A stretch of DNA of 64,000 nt from positions 1 through 64,000 of the forward strand of contig DASZTG010000031.1 of NCBI GenBank assembly GCA_035548375.1. The letters run 5' to 3'. Shown in pieces: positions 47,599 through 58,777 of the stretch. Below the pieces are notes generated by a model. It was given only the letters and a program-made list of their open reading frames with translations. It ran no database searches and was not told the DNA's origin. This DNA is from JACQAP01 sp035548375. Its GTDB lineage: Bacteria; Pseudomonadota; Gammaproteobacteria; Burkholderiales; JACQAP01. Every line of letters begins with the position of its first letter. Position 1 is the stretch's first letter. Made by a program: the position numbers and the translations under genes.

Positions 47599-49200
47599 AT
47601 GAGTCGCATCCTCATTTTGCTCGCCTGGGCCCTGGCCGTGCTGTGCGCATCCGCGCACGCCGCCCTGGATCCGGCGCTGGTGAAGCCGCTCGGCGGCGAA
47701 GACGCCGATGCCCGCGTCGCGGCGATCGCCAGGCTCGGCGCGCTGGGCACGCCCGAAGCCTTCGCGCTGCTCAACGCACTGAACGAAGAAAAGCTGTACG
47801 CGACCCCGGAAGGGCGCGTGCTGATCGTCGAGGGCGACAAGGCCACCGACCCGCTCACCGGCGAGACGCTCGCGTTTCCCGAAGGCGCGGACTCGATCAC
47901 CGTCAATAACCGGTTGCGGCGCGAGCTGGAGAGCGCGCTGGCGGGCCTGCGCCTGTTTGCCGACGACGTCAAGGTGCGGCTCAAGGCCGCGCAGGAGGTG
48001 CAGCAGAACGCCGGGCCCGACCAGCTGCCCATGCTCGAGAAGGCGCTCGACAAGGAAACCGACGCGCGCGTGCGCAACGTCCTCGACCTGGCCGTCGCGA
48101 CCATCAACCTGAAGAGCGACGACGCCGCCAAGCGCAAGTCGGCGGTGGAACGCCTCGCCCTCAATCCCAATGCCTCGATCCGCCCGGTGCTCGCGGCGAT
48201 GATCGAACCCAAAAGCGACGGCACGTTCACCGAGCCCGATGCCGACGTGCGCGCCGCGGTGGCGATCACGCTGGGCAAGATCGACCGCCACCTCGCCGTC
48301 ATCGAATGGAGCGGTAACCTGTTCTATGGCTTAAGCCTGGCGAGCGTGCTGCTGCTCGCGGCACTCGGCCTGGCCATCACCTTCGGCCTCATGGGTATCA
48401 TCAACATGGCCCATGGCGAGCTGCTCATGGTGGGCGCGTATTCGACCTACATGGTGCAAATCGCCTTCAAGCGCTGGTTCCCGGCGCATTTCGACTGGTA
48501 CGTGGTGGCGGCGGTGCCCACGGCCTTCGTGATCACCGCGGTCGTCGGCATGATCCTGGAACGCACCGTGATCCGCTGGCTCTATGGCCGCCCGCTCGAG
48601 ACCTTGCTCGCCACCTGGGGGATCAGCCTCGCGCTGATGCAGACGGTGCGCACCATCTTCGGCGCGCAGAACGTGGAAGTCGCCAACCCGAGCTGGATGT
48701 CCGGCGGCGTGACCGTGCTCGGCGGCCTCGTGCTGACTTACAACCGCATGGTCATCATCGGCTTCGCGATCTTCGTCGTGGCAGTCGTCTGGGCATTGCT
48801 CAACAAGACGCGCCTCGGCCTGTTCGTGCGCGCGGTGACCCAGAATCGCCGCATGGCCGATTGCGTCGGCGTGCCAACCGGCCGCGTCGACATGCTCACG
48901 TTCGGCTTGGGGTCCGGCATCGCCGGGCTCGGCGGCGTCGCGCTCTCGCAACTGGGGAACGTCGGCCCGGACCTGGGCCAGAGCTACATCGTCGACTCGT
49001 TCCTGGTGGTGGTGCTGGGCGGCGTCGGCCAACTTGCCGGCACCGTCATCGCCGCATTCGGCCTGGGCGAACTCAACAAATTCCTGGAACCCTATGCCGG
49101 CGCGGTGCTGGCGAAGATCGCCATCCTCGTGCTCATCGTGCTGTTCATCCAGAAGCGTCCGCAGGGACTGTTCGCACTCAAGGGAAGGAGCGCCGACTGA
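47599..49200 (+). CDS. urtB: urea ABC transporter permease UrtB
   Basis: 533 residues. UrtB is longer than LivH because of an N-terminal part: signal peptide (ending ASAHA) and a helical repeat region (~25-230) typical of UrtB, then about eight membrane helices with GIINMAHGELLMVGAYSTYM. Its stop shares one base with the urtC ATG. Confidence 0.93.
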   Translation: MSRILILLAWALAVLCASAHAALDPALVKPLGGEDADARVAAIARLGALGTPEAFALLNALNEEKLYATPEGRVLIVEGDKATDPLTGETLAFPEGADSITVNNRLRRELESALAGLRLFADDVKVRLKAAQEVQQNAGPDQLPMLEKALDKETDARVRNVLDLAVATINLKSDDAAKRKSAVERLALNPNASIRPVLAAMIEPKSDGTFTEPDADVRAAVAITLGKIDRHLAVIEWSGNLFYGLSLASVLLLAALGLAITFGLMGIINMAHGELLMVGAYSTYMVQIAFKRWFPAHFDWYVVAAVPTAFVITAVVGMILERTVIRWLYGRPLETLLATWGISLALMQTVRTIFGAQNVEVANPSWMSGGVTVLGGLVLTYNRMVIIGFAIFVVAVVWALLNKTRLGLFVRAVTQNRRMADCVGVPTGRVDMLTFGLGSGIAGLGGVALSQLGNVGPDLGQSYIVDSFLVVVLGGVGQLAGTVIAAFGLGELNKFLEPYAGAVLAKIAILVLIVLFIQKRPQGLFALKGRSAD

Positions 49201-50339
49201 TGCCCGTCGTCGCCCCTCCGCGCAGTTCCCTGTTCCCGCCCGCGGTCTGGACCGGCATCCTGGTCGTGGCCGCGATCCTCGCCTTGCTGCCTGTCCTGAA
49301 TCTGACGTTTGCCGAAGGCAGCGCGCTGCACATTTCCAGCTTCACCATCGCGCTGCTGGGCAAGTTCATGTGCTTCGCGATCGCAGCACTCGCGCTCGAC
49401 CTGGTCTGGGGGTATACCGGCATCCTCAGCCTGGGCCACGGGCTGTTCTTCGCGCTCGGCGGCTACGCCCACGGGATGTACCTCATGCGCGCGATCGGCC
49501 ACGACGGCGTGTACCAGTCCGACCTGCCGGACTTCATGGTGTTCCTCGACTGGAAAGCCTATCCCTGGTACTGGTCGTTCACGGACCACTTCTGGTACTG
49601 CATGATCCTCGTGGTGCTCGTGCCGGGCATCCTCGCCTTCATCTTCGGTTTCTTCGCCTTCCGCTCGCGCATCAAGGGCGTGTACTTCTCGATCATCACG
49701 CAGGCGCTGACCTTCGCCGCGATGCTGCTGTTCTTCCGCAACAACACCGGGTTCGGCGGCAACAACGGCTTCACGGATTTCAAGCGCATCCTCGGGTATA
49801 CCATCACGGCCCCGGGCACCAAGGCGGTCCTCTACCTGGTGACCCTGGCTGCGTTGCTCGGCGCGCTGCTGCTCGCGCGCGCCATCACGCAGTCGAAGCT
49901 CGGGCGCGTGCTGACCGGCGTGCGCGACGCGGAGAGCCGGCTGATGTTCGTCGGCTACGATCCGCTCTGGTTCAAGCTGTTCGTATGGACGCTGTCCGCG
50001 GTGCTGTGCGGCATCGCCGGCGCGCTCTACGTGCCGCAGGTCGGCATCATCAACCCGGGCGAAATGTCCCCGGCGAATTCGATCGAGATGGTGATCTGGG
50101 TCGCCACCGGAGGACGCGGCACCTTGATCGGGCCTATCGTCGGGGCCGGCGTGGTCAACGGCATGAAGACGTGGTTCACGTCGGTCATGCCGCAGTACTG
50201 GCTGTTCATCCTCGGTGCGATTTTCGTCCTGGTGACCTTGTTCCTGCCGCAGGGGATCATCGGACTCGTCCGCAAGCTCTGGGCGCGCCGATCGACGCCG
50301 CGCACGGTGGCCAAGCCCGCGCCCGGAGGCGCCTCGTGA
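49200..50339 (+). CDS. urtC: urea ABC transporter permease UrtC
   Basis: 379 residues, LivM-type permease with about ten hydrophobic segments and the signature WGYTGILSLGHGLFFALGGYA. ATG at 49200 overlaps the urtB stop (TGATG) and the frame upstream is not coding. Forms the membrane channel with UrtB. Its stop overlaps the GTG of urtD. Confidence 0.93.
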   Translation: MPVVAPPRSSLFPPAVWTGILVVAAILALLPVLNLTFAEGSALHISSFTIALLGKFMCFAIAALALDLVWGYTGILSLGHGLFFALGGYAHGMYLMRAIGHDGVYQSDLPDFMVFLDWKAYPWYWSFTDHFWYCMILVVLVPGILAFIFGFFAFRSRIKGVYFSIITQALTFAAMLLFFRNNTGFGGNNGFTDFKRILGYTITAPGTKAVLYLVTLAALLGALLLARAITQSKLGRVLTGVRDAESRLMFVGYDPLWFKLFVWTLSAVLCGIAGALYVPQVGIINPGEMSPANSIEMVIWVATGGRGTLIGPIVGAGVVNGMKTWFTSVMPQYWLFILGAIFVLVTLFLPQGIIGLVRKLWARRSTPRTVAKPAPGGAS

Positions 50340-51175
50340 GCGACGAGAATTCCACGCAGGAAGGGGCGAACCTCACGCCTGCCGGCACCGCGGCATACGG
50401 CCACGTCGCATCGGGCAGCGTCGACCTTTCCCACGGCGCGATCCTCTACCTGGAGGACATCACCGTCTCGTTCGACGGCTTCCGCGCGCTGAACAAGCTC
50501 ACGCTCGACATCGGCGTCGGCGAACTGCGCTGCGTGATCGGGCCGAATGGCGCCGGGAAGACCACGATGATGGACGTGATCACGGGGAAGACGCGTCCCG
50601 ACGAGGGCACGGCGTTCTTCGGCCAGACCATGGACCTGACGCGCATGAGCGAGCCGCAAATCGCGCACGCAGGCATTGGTCGCAAGTTCCAGCGCCCCAC
50701 CGTGTTCGAGAATCATTCGGTATTCGAGAATCTCGAGCTCGCCATGAAGATGAACAAGGGCGTGAAGGCGACGTTGTTCGCGCGGCTGAAGGGCGAGCAG
50801 GTCGACGCCATCGGCGCGACCCTCGCGCTGATCCGCCTGGAAGACCAGGCCTACCGGCCGGCCGGGCTGCTGTCCCACGGGCAGAAGCAGTGGCTCGAGA
50901 TCGGCATGCTGCTGATGCAGGAGCCGAAGCTGCTGCTGCTCGACGAACCGGTCGCCGGCATGACCGACGCCGAAACGGAGCGCACCGGCGAGTTGCTGAA
51001 CGAGCTGCGCGGCAAGCATTCGCTGATGGTAGTCGAGCACGACATGGATTTCGTCGACAGCATTGCCCAGGGGGGCATCGTGACGGTGCTGCACGAAGGG
51101 TCGGTGCTGGCACAGGGCACGATGGACGAAGTGCAGGCGGACGCCCGGGTCATCGAGGTGTATCTGGGAAGATGA
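50336..51175 (+). CDS. urtD: urea ABC transporter ATPase UrtD
   Basis: 279 residues, LivG-type ATPase: Walker A GPNGAGKTT, signature LLSHGQKQWLEIGMLL, Walker B LLLLDEPVAGM, and the H-loop VVEHDMDFV. GTG at 50336 overlapping the urtC stop; about 35 residues precede the ABC domain, so a later start is possible. UrtE follows after 1 nt. Confidence 0.93.
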   Translation: MSDENSTQEGANLTPAGTAAYGHVASGSVDLSHGAILYLEDITVSFDGFRALNKLTLDIGVGELRCVIGPNGAGKTTMMDVITGKTRPDEGTAFFGQTMDLTRMSEPQIAHAGIGRKFQRPTVFENHSVFENLELAMKMNKGVKATLFARLKGEQVDAIGATLALIRLEDQAYRPAGLLSHGQKQWLEIGMLLMQEPKLLLLDEPVAGMTDAETERTGELLNELRGKHSLMVVEHDMDFVDSIAQGGIVTVLHEGSVLAQGTMDEVQADARVIEVYLGR

Positions 51176-51176
51176 C

Positions 51177-51875
51177 ATGCTGACGGTCACCGACATCAAC
51201 CAGTACTACGGCGGCAGCCACACCTTGCGCGGCATCTCGCTCGAGGCGCGCAAGGGTGAATGCACGACTCTGTTGGGACGCAACGGCGTCGGCAAGACCA
51301 CGCTGTTGCGTTGCCTGACCGGCGTCCTGCCGGTGGCCAGCGGCAAGGTCGAATTCAACGGCCACGACATCACGCGCCTTGCTCCCCACCGGCGTGCCGC
51401 CCTGGGTATTTCCTATGTCCCGCAGGGACGCGAGATCTTTGCGCGCCTGACGGTGGAGGAAAACATCCGCATGGGCATGGCCACCAAGTCGTCCCGCGAT
51501 GCGCGACGGATACGCGCGGACATCTTCGAGCTGTTCCCGGTTCTCAGGGAAATGCTCGGCCGCCGCGGCGGCGACCTCTCGGGAGGCCAGCAACAACAGC
51601 TCGCGATCGCGCGCGCGATGGTGGCCGATCCCAAGCTCATCATTCTCGACGAGCCGACCGAAGGCATCCAGCCGTCGATCATCAAGGACATCGAGCGCGT
51701 CATCCGCCTGCTGCGCGAACGCGGCGACATGGCCGTCCTGCTGGTCGAGCAGTATTACGATTTCGCGCGCGAGCTGGCCGACAGCTACGTGGTCTTGCAG
51801 CGCGGGGAAGTGGTGAAGAGCGGGGCCGGGAAAGACATGGACGCGGACAATGTGCGAAGCTACCTGTCAGTATGA
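51177..51875 (+). CDS. urtE: urea ABC transporter ATPase UrtE
   Basis: 232 residues, LivF-type ATPase: Walker A GRNGVGKTTLLRCLTG, signature LSGGQQQQLAIARAMV, Walker B LIILDEPTEGIQPSI. Pairs with UrtD. Its stop overlaps the ureD start (ATGA), linking uptake to hydrolysis in one operon. Confidence 0.94.
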   Translation: MLTVTDINQYYGGSHTLRGISLEARKGECTTLLGRNGVGKTTLLRCLTGVLPVASGKVEFNGHDITRLAPHRRAALGISYVPQGREIFARLTVEENIRMGMATKSSRDARRIRADIFELFPVLREMLGRRGGDLSGGQQQQLAIARAMVADPKLIILDEPTEGIQPSIIKDIERVIRLLRERGDMAVLLVEQYYDFARELADSYVVLQRGEVVKSGAGKDMDADNVRSYLSV

Positions 51876-52717
51876 AATCGGTCGAATCCGTGCCCCAGCG
51901 CGGCTGGGAGGCCAGCCTCGAGCTGTCGTTCCGTCGCGAGGGCGGGCGCTCCATCCTTGCAAAACGCTCGAGCTACGGGCCGCTCGCGATCCAGAAGGCG
52001 CTGTATCCGGAAGGTGAAAATGTCTGTCACGCGATCCTGCTGCACCCGCCTGGCGGCATCGCGGGCGGCGACCGGCTGGCGATAGACCTCGATCTCGGAT
52101 GCGATGCGCGCGCGTTGCTGACGACACCCGGCGCCACGAAGTGGTACCGCACCGCAGGTGCGCAAGCCAGCCAGCATGTCCGAATCGCGATCCGCCGCAA
52201 TGCCGTCTGCGAGTGGATGCCTCAGGAGAATATTTTCTTCAATGCGGCCCAGGCCGAAAACAGCATTTCGGTCGAACTCGAAGACGGTGCCGCGTTCTGT
52301 GGTTGGGACATCATGTGCCTGGGGCGCATGGCGCGCGGCGAGCGGTTCTCGTCCGGCCGGATTCGGCAGCATTTGAGGATCGCAAAGGCCGAGACGCCCT
52401 TGTTCGAGGAGATCGGGACCATCGAAGGCGGATCGGCCTTGCTCGATTCTCCGGTGGCGCTGGCCGGCTATCCCGTGTGCGGCACGTTCATCGTAGCCGG
52501 CATCGGCGTCGGCGGCGACACGCTCGAATCCTGCAGGAACACCCTTCCGCAGGGGGATTGCAAATGGGGAATCAGTGCAATGGGCGAAGTCACCGTCGCG
52601 CGCTGCCTCGCTCGCTCGGGCGAAGCCGTACGCCAATATTTTCTTGCGTTGTGGGATCATCTGCGTCCGCGATACGCGCTTGCGCCCGTACAGGTACCGC
52701 GAATCTGGGCGACTTGA
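51872..52717 (+). CDS. ureD: urease accessory protein UreD
   Basis: 281 residues. UreD is part of the UreDFG chaperone complex that delivers nickel to the urease active site. Family signatures: PEGENVCHAILLHPPGGIAGGD, LTTPGATKWYRT, EWMPQENIFFN. ATG at 51872 overlaps the urtE stop; further upstream the frame is inside urtE. Confidence 0.93.
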   Translation: MKSVESVPQRGWEASLELSFRREGGRSILAKRSSYGPLAIQKALYPEGENVCHAILLHPPGGIAGGDRLAIDLDLGCDARALLTTPGATKWYRTAGAQASQHVRIAIRRNAVCEWMPQENIFFNAAQAENSISVELEDGAAFCGWDIMCLGRMARGERFSSGRIRQHLRIAKAETPLFEEIGTIEGGSALLDSPVALAGYPVCGTFIVAGIGVGGDTLESCRNTLPQGDCKWGISAMGEVTVARCLARSGEAVRQYFLALWDHLRPRYALAPVQVPRIWAT

Positions 52718-52755
52718 GCCAAGGAACCGGAGTTTAGGGAGAACAAGAGCAAACC

Positions 52756-53058
52756 ATGGAACTGACACCGAGGGAAAAGGACAAGCTGCTGATTTTCACC
52801 GCGGCGCTGCTCGCGGAAAGGCGCAAGGCGCGCGGACTCAAGCTCAACTATCCGGAATCCGTGGCGCTGATTTCGGCGGCGATCATGGAAGGCGCGCGCG
52901 ACGGCAAGACCGTCGCCGAACTCATGAGCTACGGCACCACGTTGCTTTCGCGAGCAGACGTCATGGATGGCATCGCCGAGCTGATCCCCGAGATCCAGAT
53001 CGAAGCCACGTTTCCGGATGGCACGAAGCTCGTCACCGTCCACCACCCCATTGTCTAA
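52756..53058 (+). CDS. ureA: urease subunit gamma UreA
   Basis: 100 residues, the standard length, opening MELTPREKDKLLIFTAALLA and containing LNYPESVALISAAIMEGARD. Structural subunit of the UreABC enzyme. A long hairpin repeat (53067-53213) lies between it and ureB, an unusual break in a normally tight gene pair. Confidence 0.95.
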   Translation: MELTPREKDKLLIFTAALLAERRKARGLKLNYPESVALISAAIMEGARDGKTVAELMSYGTTLLSRADVMDGIAELIPEIQIEATFPDGTKLVTVHHPIV

Positions 53059-53066
53059 GACGAAAA

Positions 53067-53213
53067 TCTCACCACAGAGGCACAGAGACGCAGAGGAAAG
53101 GTACGGCACGGGAAAAATGGGGTTTATTGGTTTATGCAAGCTCCCGAGAAATGTAGCTGTGTGTCCCGAAGAGATCACTTATCCTGTTTTTCTCTGTGCC
53201 TCCGTGGTGAAAA
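53067..53213. repeat. long hairpin repeat C (unit CACAGAGNN)
   Basis: Left arm 53067-53101 (CACCACAGAGGCACAGAGACGCAGAGG); right arm 53187-53213 (CTCTGTGCCTCCGTGGTG) is complementary to CACCACAGAGGCACAGAG with one mismatch. It lies between ureA and ureB in the same transcript. A loop of about 85 nt separates the arms. Confidence 0.8.
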
Positions 53214-53226
53214 ATGAAGGGACAAA

Positions 53227-53531
53227 ATGATTCCAGGCGAGATTAAAACGAAGGACGGCGACATCGAGATCAACGTCGGGCGCAAGACCGTGACCGTCAA
53301 AGTGGCGAACAGCGGGGATCGTCCGATCCAGGTCGGCTCGCACTATCATTTCTTCGAAACCAACGAGGCGCTGAAATTCGATCGTGCGGCCGCACGCGGA
53401 TACCGGTTGAACATCGCCGCCGGTACCGCGGTGCGATTCGAACCGGGCCAGGAACGCACGGTCGAGCTCGTCGAGCTGGCCGGCGCGAAGACGGTCTATG
53501 GATTCCAGGCAAAGATCATGGGGAAACTCTG

Positions 53532-53532
<1 letters not shown>
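53227..53532 (+). CDS. ureB: urease subunit beta UreB
   Basis: 101 residues with the UreB motifs MIPGEI, VANSGDRPIQVGSHYHFFE and RLNIAAGTAVRFEPG. AAGGGAC just upstream, right after hairpin C, gives it its own ribosome-binding site. Its stop overlaps the ureC start by one base. Confidence 0.95.
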
Positions 53533-55238
<1,706 letters not shown>

Positions 55239-55240
55239 TC

Positions 55241-55732
55241 GTGCTGAACATCCAGAAGCAGTGCCCGAAGACGGACAAGTTCGATGCGGAACTGGTGCTG
55301 CCGTTCGAGCTGCGCCAGAAAAGCCGGCTGCGCACGCAGACCACGAAGGGCGAGGAGGTCGGATTGTTCCTGCCGCGCGGCGTGGTGCTGCGCGACGGCG
55401 ATTGCCTGCAGTCCGAGGACGGCCGGGTCGTGAAAGTCACGGCCAAGCCGGAAAAGGTCCTGCAGATCGGTTGTCCCGATGCGTTGCAGCTCGCGCGCAT
55501 CGCCTACCACCTCGGCAATCGCCACGTCGCGCTGCAGATCGGCAACGGCTGGCTGCGCATCGCGAACGACTACGTGCTGCGACAGATGGTCGAGGGGCTG
55601 GGCGCAGTCGTGGTGGCGATGGACGCGCCCTTCGAGCCGGAAACCGGCGCTTACGGTGCCCATCATCACCAGGGGCCGGATGCGCCGGTTCATCGCGGCA
55701 TCATCCACCAATACGTCTCGAACGAATCGTGA
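55241..55732 (+). CDS. ureE: urease accessory protein UreE
   Basis: 163 residues. Nickel metallochaperone with the peptide-binding and metal domains: GEEVGLFLPRGVVLRDGD, then RIAYHLGNRHVALQI and the metal-binding region EPETGAYGAHHHQG. The C-terminal His cluster is short (HHH), unlike long His tails in some species. GTG at 55241, 2 nt after the ureC stop. Confidence 0.93.
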   Translation: MLNIQKQCPKTDKFDAELVLPFELRQKSRLRTQTTKGEEVGLFLPRGVVLRDGDCLQSEDGRVVKVTAKPEKVLQIGCPDALQLARIAYHLGNRHVALQIGNGWLRIANDYVLRQMVEGLGAVVVAMDAPFEPETGAYGAHHHQGPDAPVHRGIIHQYVSNES

Positions 55733-56415
55733 ACGCCAGGCCCATCGCCGGCACCGCGCTGCCCCAATTGCTCCGGCTCGCCAGCCCGATGCTGCCGGTG
55801 GGCGCCTATGCCTATTCCCAAGGCATGGAATGGGGTGTGGACGAAGGCGCGGTGCGCGACGAGCAGACTGCGCTCGACTGGATCGTCGACCTGCTGCGAT
55901 TCAACGTCGGAACCATGGAAGCGCCGGTGTGGCGGCAACTGTATCGGGCGTGGCAGGAAGGCGACACGGACGGCGCAAGGCGCTGGAACGCGCGGTTCAT
56001 CGCCCTTCGCGAGACCGCCGAACTGCGTGCCGAGACGCTGCAGATGGGCGGCGCGCTGAAGGCGGTGTTGCACGCGACCGGAGAAATCGAAACCGCGGGC
56101 CTGGACGCCATCGGGGAGCCGGCGTTTCCGACCGCATTCAGTTTCGCGGCGCACGGCCTTGGCGTGCCGATGCGCGAGGGTTTGACCGGCTACCTGTGGG
56201 CCTGGGGGGAAAACCAGGTGGCCACGGCGATGAAGCTGGTGCCGCTGGGCCAGTCCAGCGGACAGCGCATGCTCGCGAAAATCATCGCGTTGCTGCCGGA
56301 AATCTGCGACGCGGCCCTGGCGAAACCGGAGGACGCACTCAGCAATTTTTCGCCGGCGCTTGCCATTGCCAGCAGCCGGCACGAGACGCAGTACACGCGC
56401 TTGTTCAGGTCCTGA
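55729..56415 (+). CDS. ureF: urease accessory protein UreF
   Basis: 228 residues, all-helical, with the family's LLRLASPMLPVGAYAYSQGMEWGV opening. Works with UreD and UreG as a gatekeeper of nickel insertion. GTG at 55729 overlaps the ureE stop. A hairpin repeat (56424-56570) separates it from ureG. Confidence 0.93.
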   Translation: MNARPIAGTALPQLLRLASPMLPVGAYAYSQGMEWGVDEGAVRDEQTALDWIVDLLRFNVGTMEAPVWRQLYRAWQEGDTDGARRWNARFIALRETAELRAETLQMGGALKAVLHATGEIETAGLDAIGEPAFPTAFSFAAHGLGVPMREGLTGYLWAWGENQVATAMKLVPLGQSSGQRMLAKIIALLPEICDAALAKPEDALSNFSPALAIASSRHETQYTRLFRS

Positions 56416-56423
56416 GCTACACC

Positions 56424-56570
56424 CAACGCAGAGGCGCAGAGGACGCAAAGAACGCAGAGGAATACAAATGCATAAATCGGCGAATATCATTGCCATCATG
56501 ACCGGCAAGCGCAGATCCGCCTCTTTTTGCTTTTTCTGTTTTTCTCTGTGCGCTCTGCGTCTCGGCGTTG
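56424..56570. repeat. long hairpin repeat D (unit CGCAGAGNN)
   Basis: Left arm 56424-56462 (CAACGCAGAGGCGCAGAGGACGCAAAGAACGCAGAGG) and right arm 56541-56570, the reverse complement of which reads CAACGCCGAGACGCAGAG. Units repeat every 8-9 nt. It lies between ureF and ureG in the same transcript. Confidence 0.75.
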
Positions 56571-56592
56571 ATGGTTTTATTGGAGAACAGCA

Positions 56593-57216
56593 ATGACGAC
56601 GCAACCATTGAGAGTGGGAATCGGCGGGCCGGTCGGATCCGGAAAAACGGCCTTGACGCTGTCGCTGTGCAAGGCGATGCGCGACAAATACGAGGTCGCG
56701 GCCGTGACCAACGACATCTATACGCAGGAGGACGCGCAATTCCTGGTACGCAACGAGGCGCTGGCGCCGGAGCGCATCATCGGCGTGGAAACCGGCGGTT
56801 GCCCGCACACGGCGATCCGTGAAGATGCGTCGATCAACCTGGAGGCGGTGAACCGGCTCGCGCGCACCTTCGGCAACCTCGACGTGGTGTTCGTGGAAAG
56901 CGGCGGCGACAACCTCGCCGCGACGTTCAGCCCGGAGCTGTCCGACCTGACGCTCTATGTGATCGACGTTGCCGCAGGCGACAAGATTCCGCGCAAGGGC
57001 GGGCCGGGCATCATGAAATCCGACCTGCTGATCATCAACAAGATCGACCTGGCGCCCTACGTCGGCGCGTCGCTGGAAGTCATGGACCGCGATGCCCGCA
57101 AGATGCGCGGCGAACGGCCTTTCCTGTTCAGCAATCTGAAGACAGGCCACGGCCTGGCGGACATCGTGAGCTTCATCGAAACCCAGGGCATGCTCAAGAG
57201 CAAGGCCGCCGCCTAG
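56593..57216 (+). CDS. ureG: urease accessory GTPase UreG
   Basis: 207 residues. P-loop GTPase (GGPVGSGKTAL at about residues 11-21) that powers nickel delivery; also the family motifs ETGGCPHTAIREDASINLEA and NKIDLAPYVGA. Last gene of the urease operon, separated from ureF by hairpin D. It converges on the patatin gene with 12 nt between stops. Confidence 0.96.
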   Translation: MTTQPLRVGIGGPVGSGKTALTLSLCKAMRDKYEVAAVTNDIYTQEDAQFLVRNEALAPERIIGVETGGCPHTAIREDASINLEAVNRLARTFGNLDVVFVESGGDNLAATFSPELSDLTLYVIDVAAGDKIPRKGGPGIMKSDLLIINKIDLAPYVGASLEVMDRDARKMRGERPFLFSNLKTGHGLADIVSFIETQGMLKSKAAA

Positions 57217-57228
57217 CAATACCGGCAG

Positions 57229-58203
57229 TCAGGCGAAAGCATCCAGGTCGATGGTGGACTGCCGGCCGACGTGGCCGGCATTGCGCTCCAGCCACGCGTC
57301 GGCGCGGTTGCGTCCCTCGTCCTTGAGCTTCAGCAGGAAATCCGGCGTGGCATGCAGGGCCTTGTCCATGCGCATGGCGCCGATCAGGTCGTCGGCTTCG
57401 ACCAAGTGGAAATTCATGCGCTTCAGGCGGCGTGCGATGCCTCCCAGCGGCAGCCATTGCTTTTCGATCGCGCGCTTGGCCAAGGCGAAACCGCGCATTT
57501 CGCGCAGGAAGGTCGCGTTGAACTGGAAATCCGTCATGCGGGCGCGTATGTCGTCGGCAGTCCGCGGCAGCTCCGCGCGCTCGAACGGCTGCAGGCGCAC
57601 GACCAGGATGTCCGGCGTGCGGCATCGATACAGCAGGGGATACAGGGCCGGATTGCCGCTGTAGCCGCCGTCCCAGTAGGCCTCGCCGTCGATTTCGATG
57701 GCCTGGTTCAAGGTGGGCAGGCAGGCTGAGGCCAGCAAGGCGTCGACCGACAATTCCCGGTTTTCGAATAACTTGAGGCTTCCGGTCTTCAGCCGGGTTG
57801 CCGCGACGAACAGGCGAATCGCGCGACGCGAGCGCAGGGCGGCGAAATCGATCCTGTCCGCTATGATCTTCCGCAGCGGATTGATGTCGAAGGGGTTGAG
57901 TTGCCGGGGGGCGAACAGCCGCGAAAGGTCGATCATCAGGCGCGACACCGCTGGTATGGATTGCCCCGCGTTGCCGACGTCCGTCCAGAAATCGGCCAAA
58001 GCCTTTTGGGCGCCGCGCCGGCCGCCGGCCATCCATCCGGACGCCAGGGCAACGGCGTTCATGGCGCCGGCGCTGGTGCCGCTGATGGCTTCGATGCGCA
58101 GCCGGCGCTCATCGAGCAGACGGTCCAGTACACCCCATGTCAGGGCGCCCAGCGCGCCGCCGCCCTGGAGCGCAAGGTTCAACGATCGGCTAATGGAAGT
58201 CAC
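57229..58203 (-). CDS. patatin-like phospholipase
   Basis: 324 residues. Ser-Asp dyad acyl hydrolase: oxyanion loop GGGALG (14-19), nucleophile Ser44 in GTSAG, and Asp178 in WDGGYSG. No signal peptide, so cytoplasmic or membrane-associated. The GTG at 58203 is chosen over a TTG at 58224; neither has a clear ribosome-binding site. It acts on lipid acyl esters; the substrate is not visible. Divergent from the next gene across an AT-rich region. Confidence 0.87.
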   Translation of the reverse strand: MTSISRSLNLALQGGGALGALTWGVLDRLLDERRLRIEAISGTSAGAMNAVALASGWMAGGRRGAQKALADFWTDVGNAGQSIPAVSRLMIDLSRLFAPRQLNPFDINPLRKIIADRIDFAALRSRRAIRLFVAATRLKTGSLKLFENRELSVDALLASACLPTLNQAIEIDGEAYWDGGYSGNPALYPLLYRCRTPDILVVRLQPFERAELPRTADDIRARMTDFQFNATFLREMRGFALAKRAIEKQWLPLGGIARRLKRMNFHLVEADDLIGAMRMDKALHATPDFLLKLKDEGRNRADAWLERNAGHVGRQSTIDLDAFA

Positions 58204-58332
58204 GATAAGTATGCTGCGATGCAAAATAATTATATTTCAGACAATAGCATGTAAATTTCGCGTGCCTGTCGATCTTATATATTGCAATCGAACATTATTA
58301 AATGTAATAGATTAGATAAACTATTTTTCTAT

Positions 58333-58749
58333 ATGTTTAAAGGAATATTAATTCATATTTTTGGTGCCGTAATCCTGGTCGCAGCCAAGGGGTCCGCGCT
58401 GGCGGATCCATCGGCGGACCAGATCGAGCGCGCGCAGTTGCTGAGGGATTTGCAGGAAAGTCGGCCGAGTGCGGCGGGCCAGTCCAGCAGCAGCGGCTTG
58501 CCCGGTGCCCGCACCGATTCGAATGCACGGGGGAACGCGCGGCTGGACCCGCTGCGCAGGCAGCAACTCGAGGATTCGCAATGGCGCAGCCTGCTCGGCG
58601 CCCAGCAATCCCAGGCAAATGCCCCGGCTTCCCAGTCCAACTCCCAAAGCCAATGGCGCAGCCAGTCATTCGGCCGAGAGCGCCAGGCCGAGGACTTGTC
58701 TGCGGATATACTGCGGCGGAGTCGGGAAGCGGCGACCGGCCATCCCTGA
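58333..58749 (+). CDS. small secreted protein, unknown function
   Basis: 138 residues. Signal peptide (MFKGILIHIFGAVILVAAKGSALA, cleaved before DPS), then a Gln/Ser/Arg-rich, low-complexity mature part (SQSNSQSQWRSQSFGR) likely to be largely disordered. The first ~20 codons are strikingly AT-rich, like the upstream region, while the rest is GC-rich as the neighbours. No good ribosome-binding site; a TTG at 58282 would extend it. No family recognised. Confidence 0.5.
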   Translation: MFKGILIHIFGAVILVAAKGSALADPSADQIERAQLLRDLQESRPSAAGQSSSSGLPGARTDSNARGNARLDPLRRQQLEDSQWRSLLGAQQSQANAPASQSNSQSQWRSQSFGRERQAEDLSADILRRSREAATGHP

Positions 58750-58777
58750 GGATTGGCCGGCACATAGAGGGGATGGA

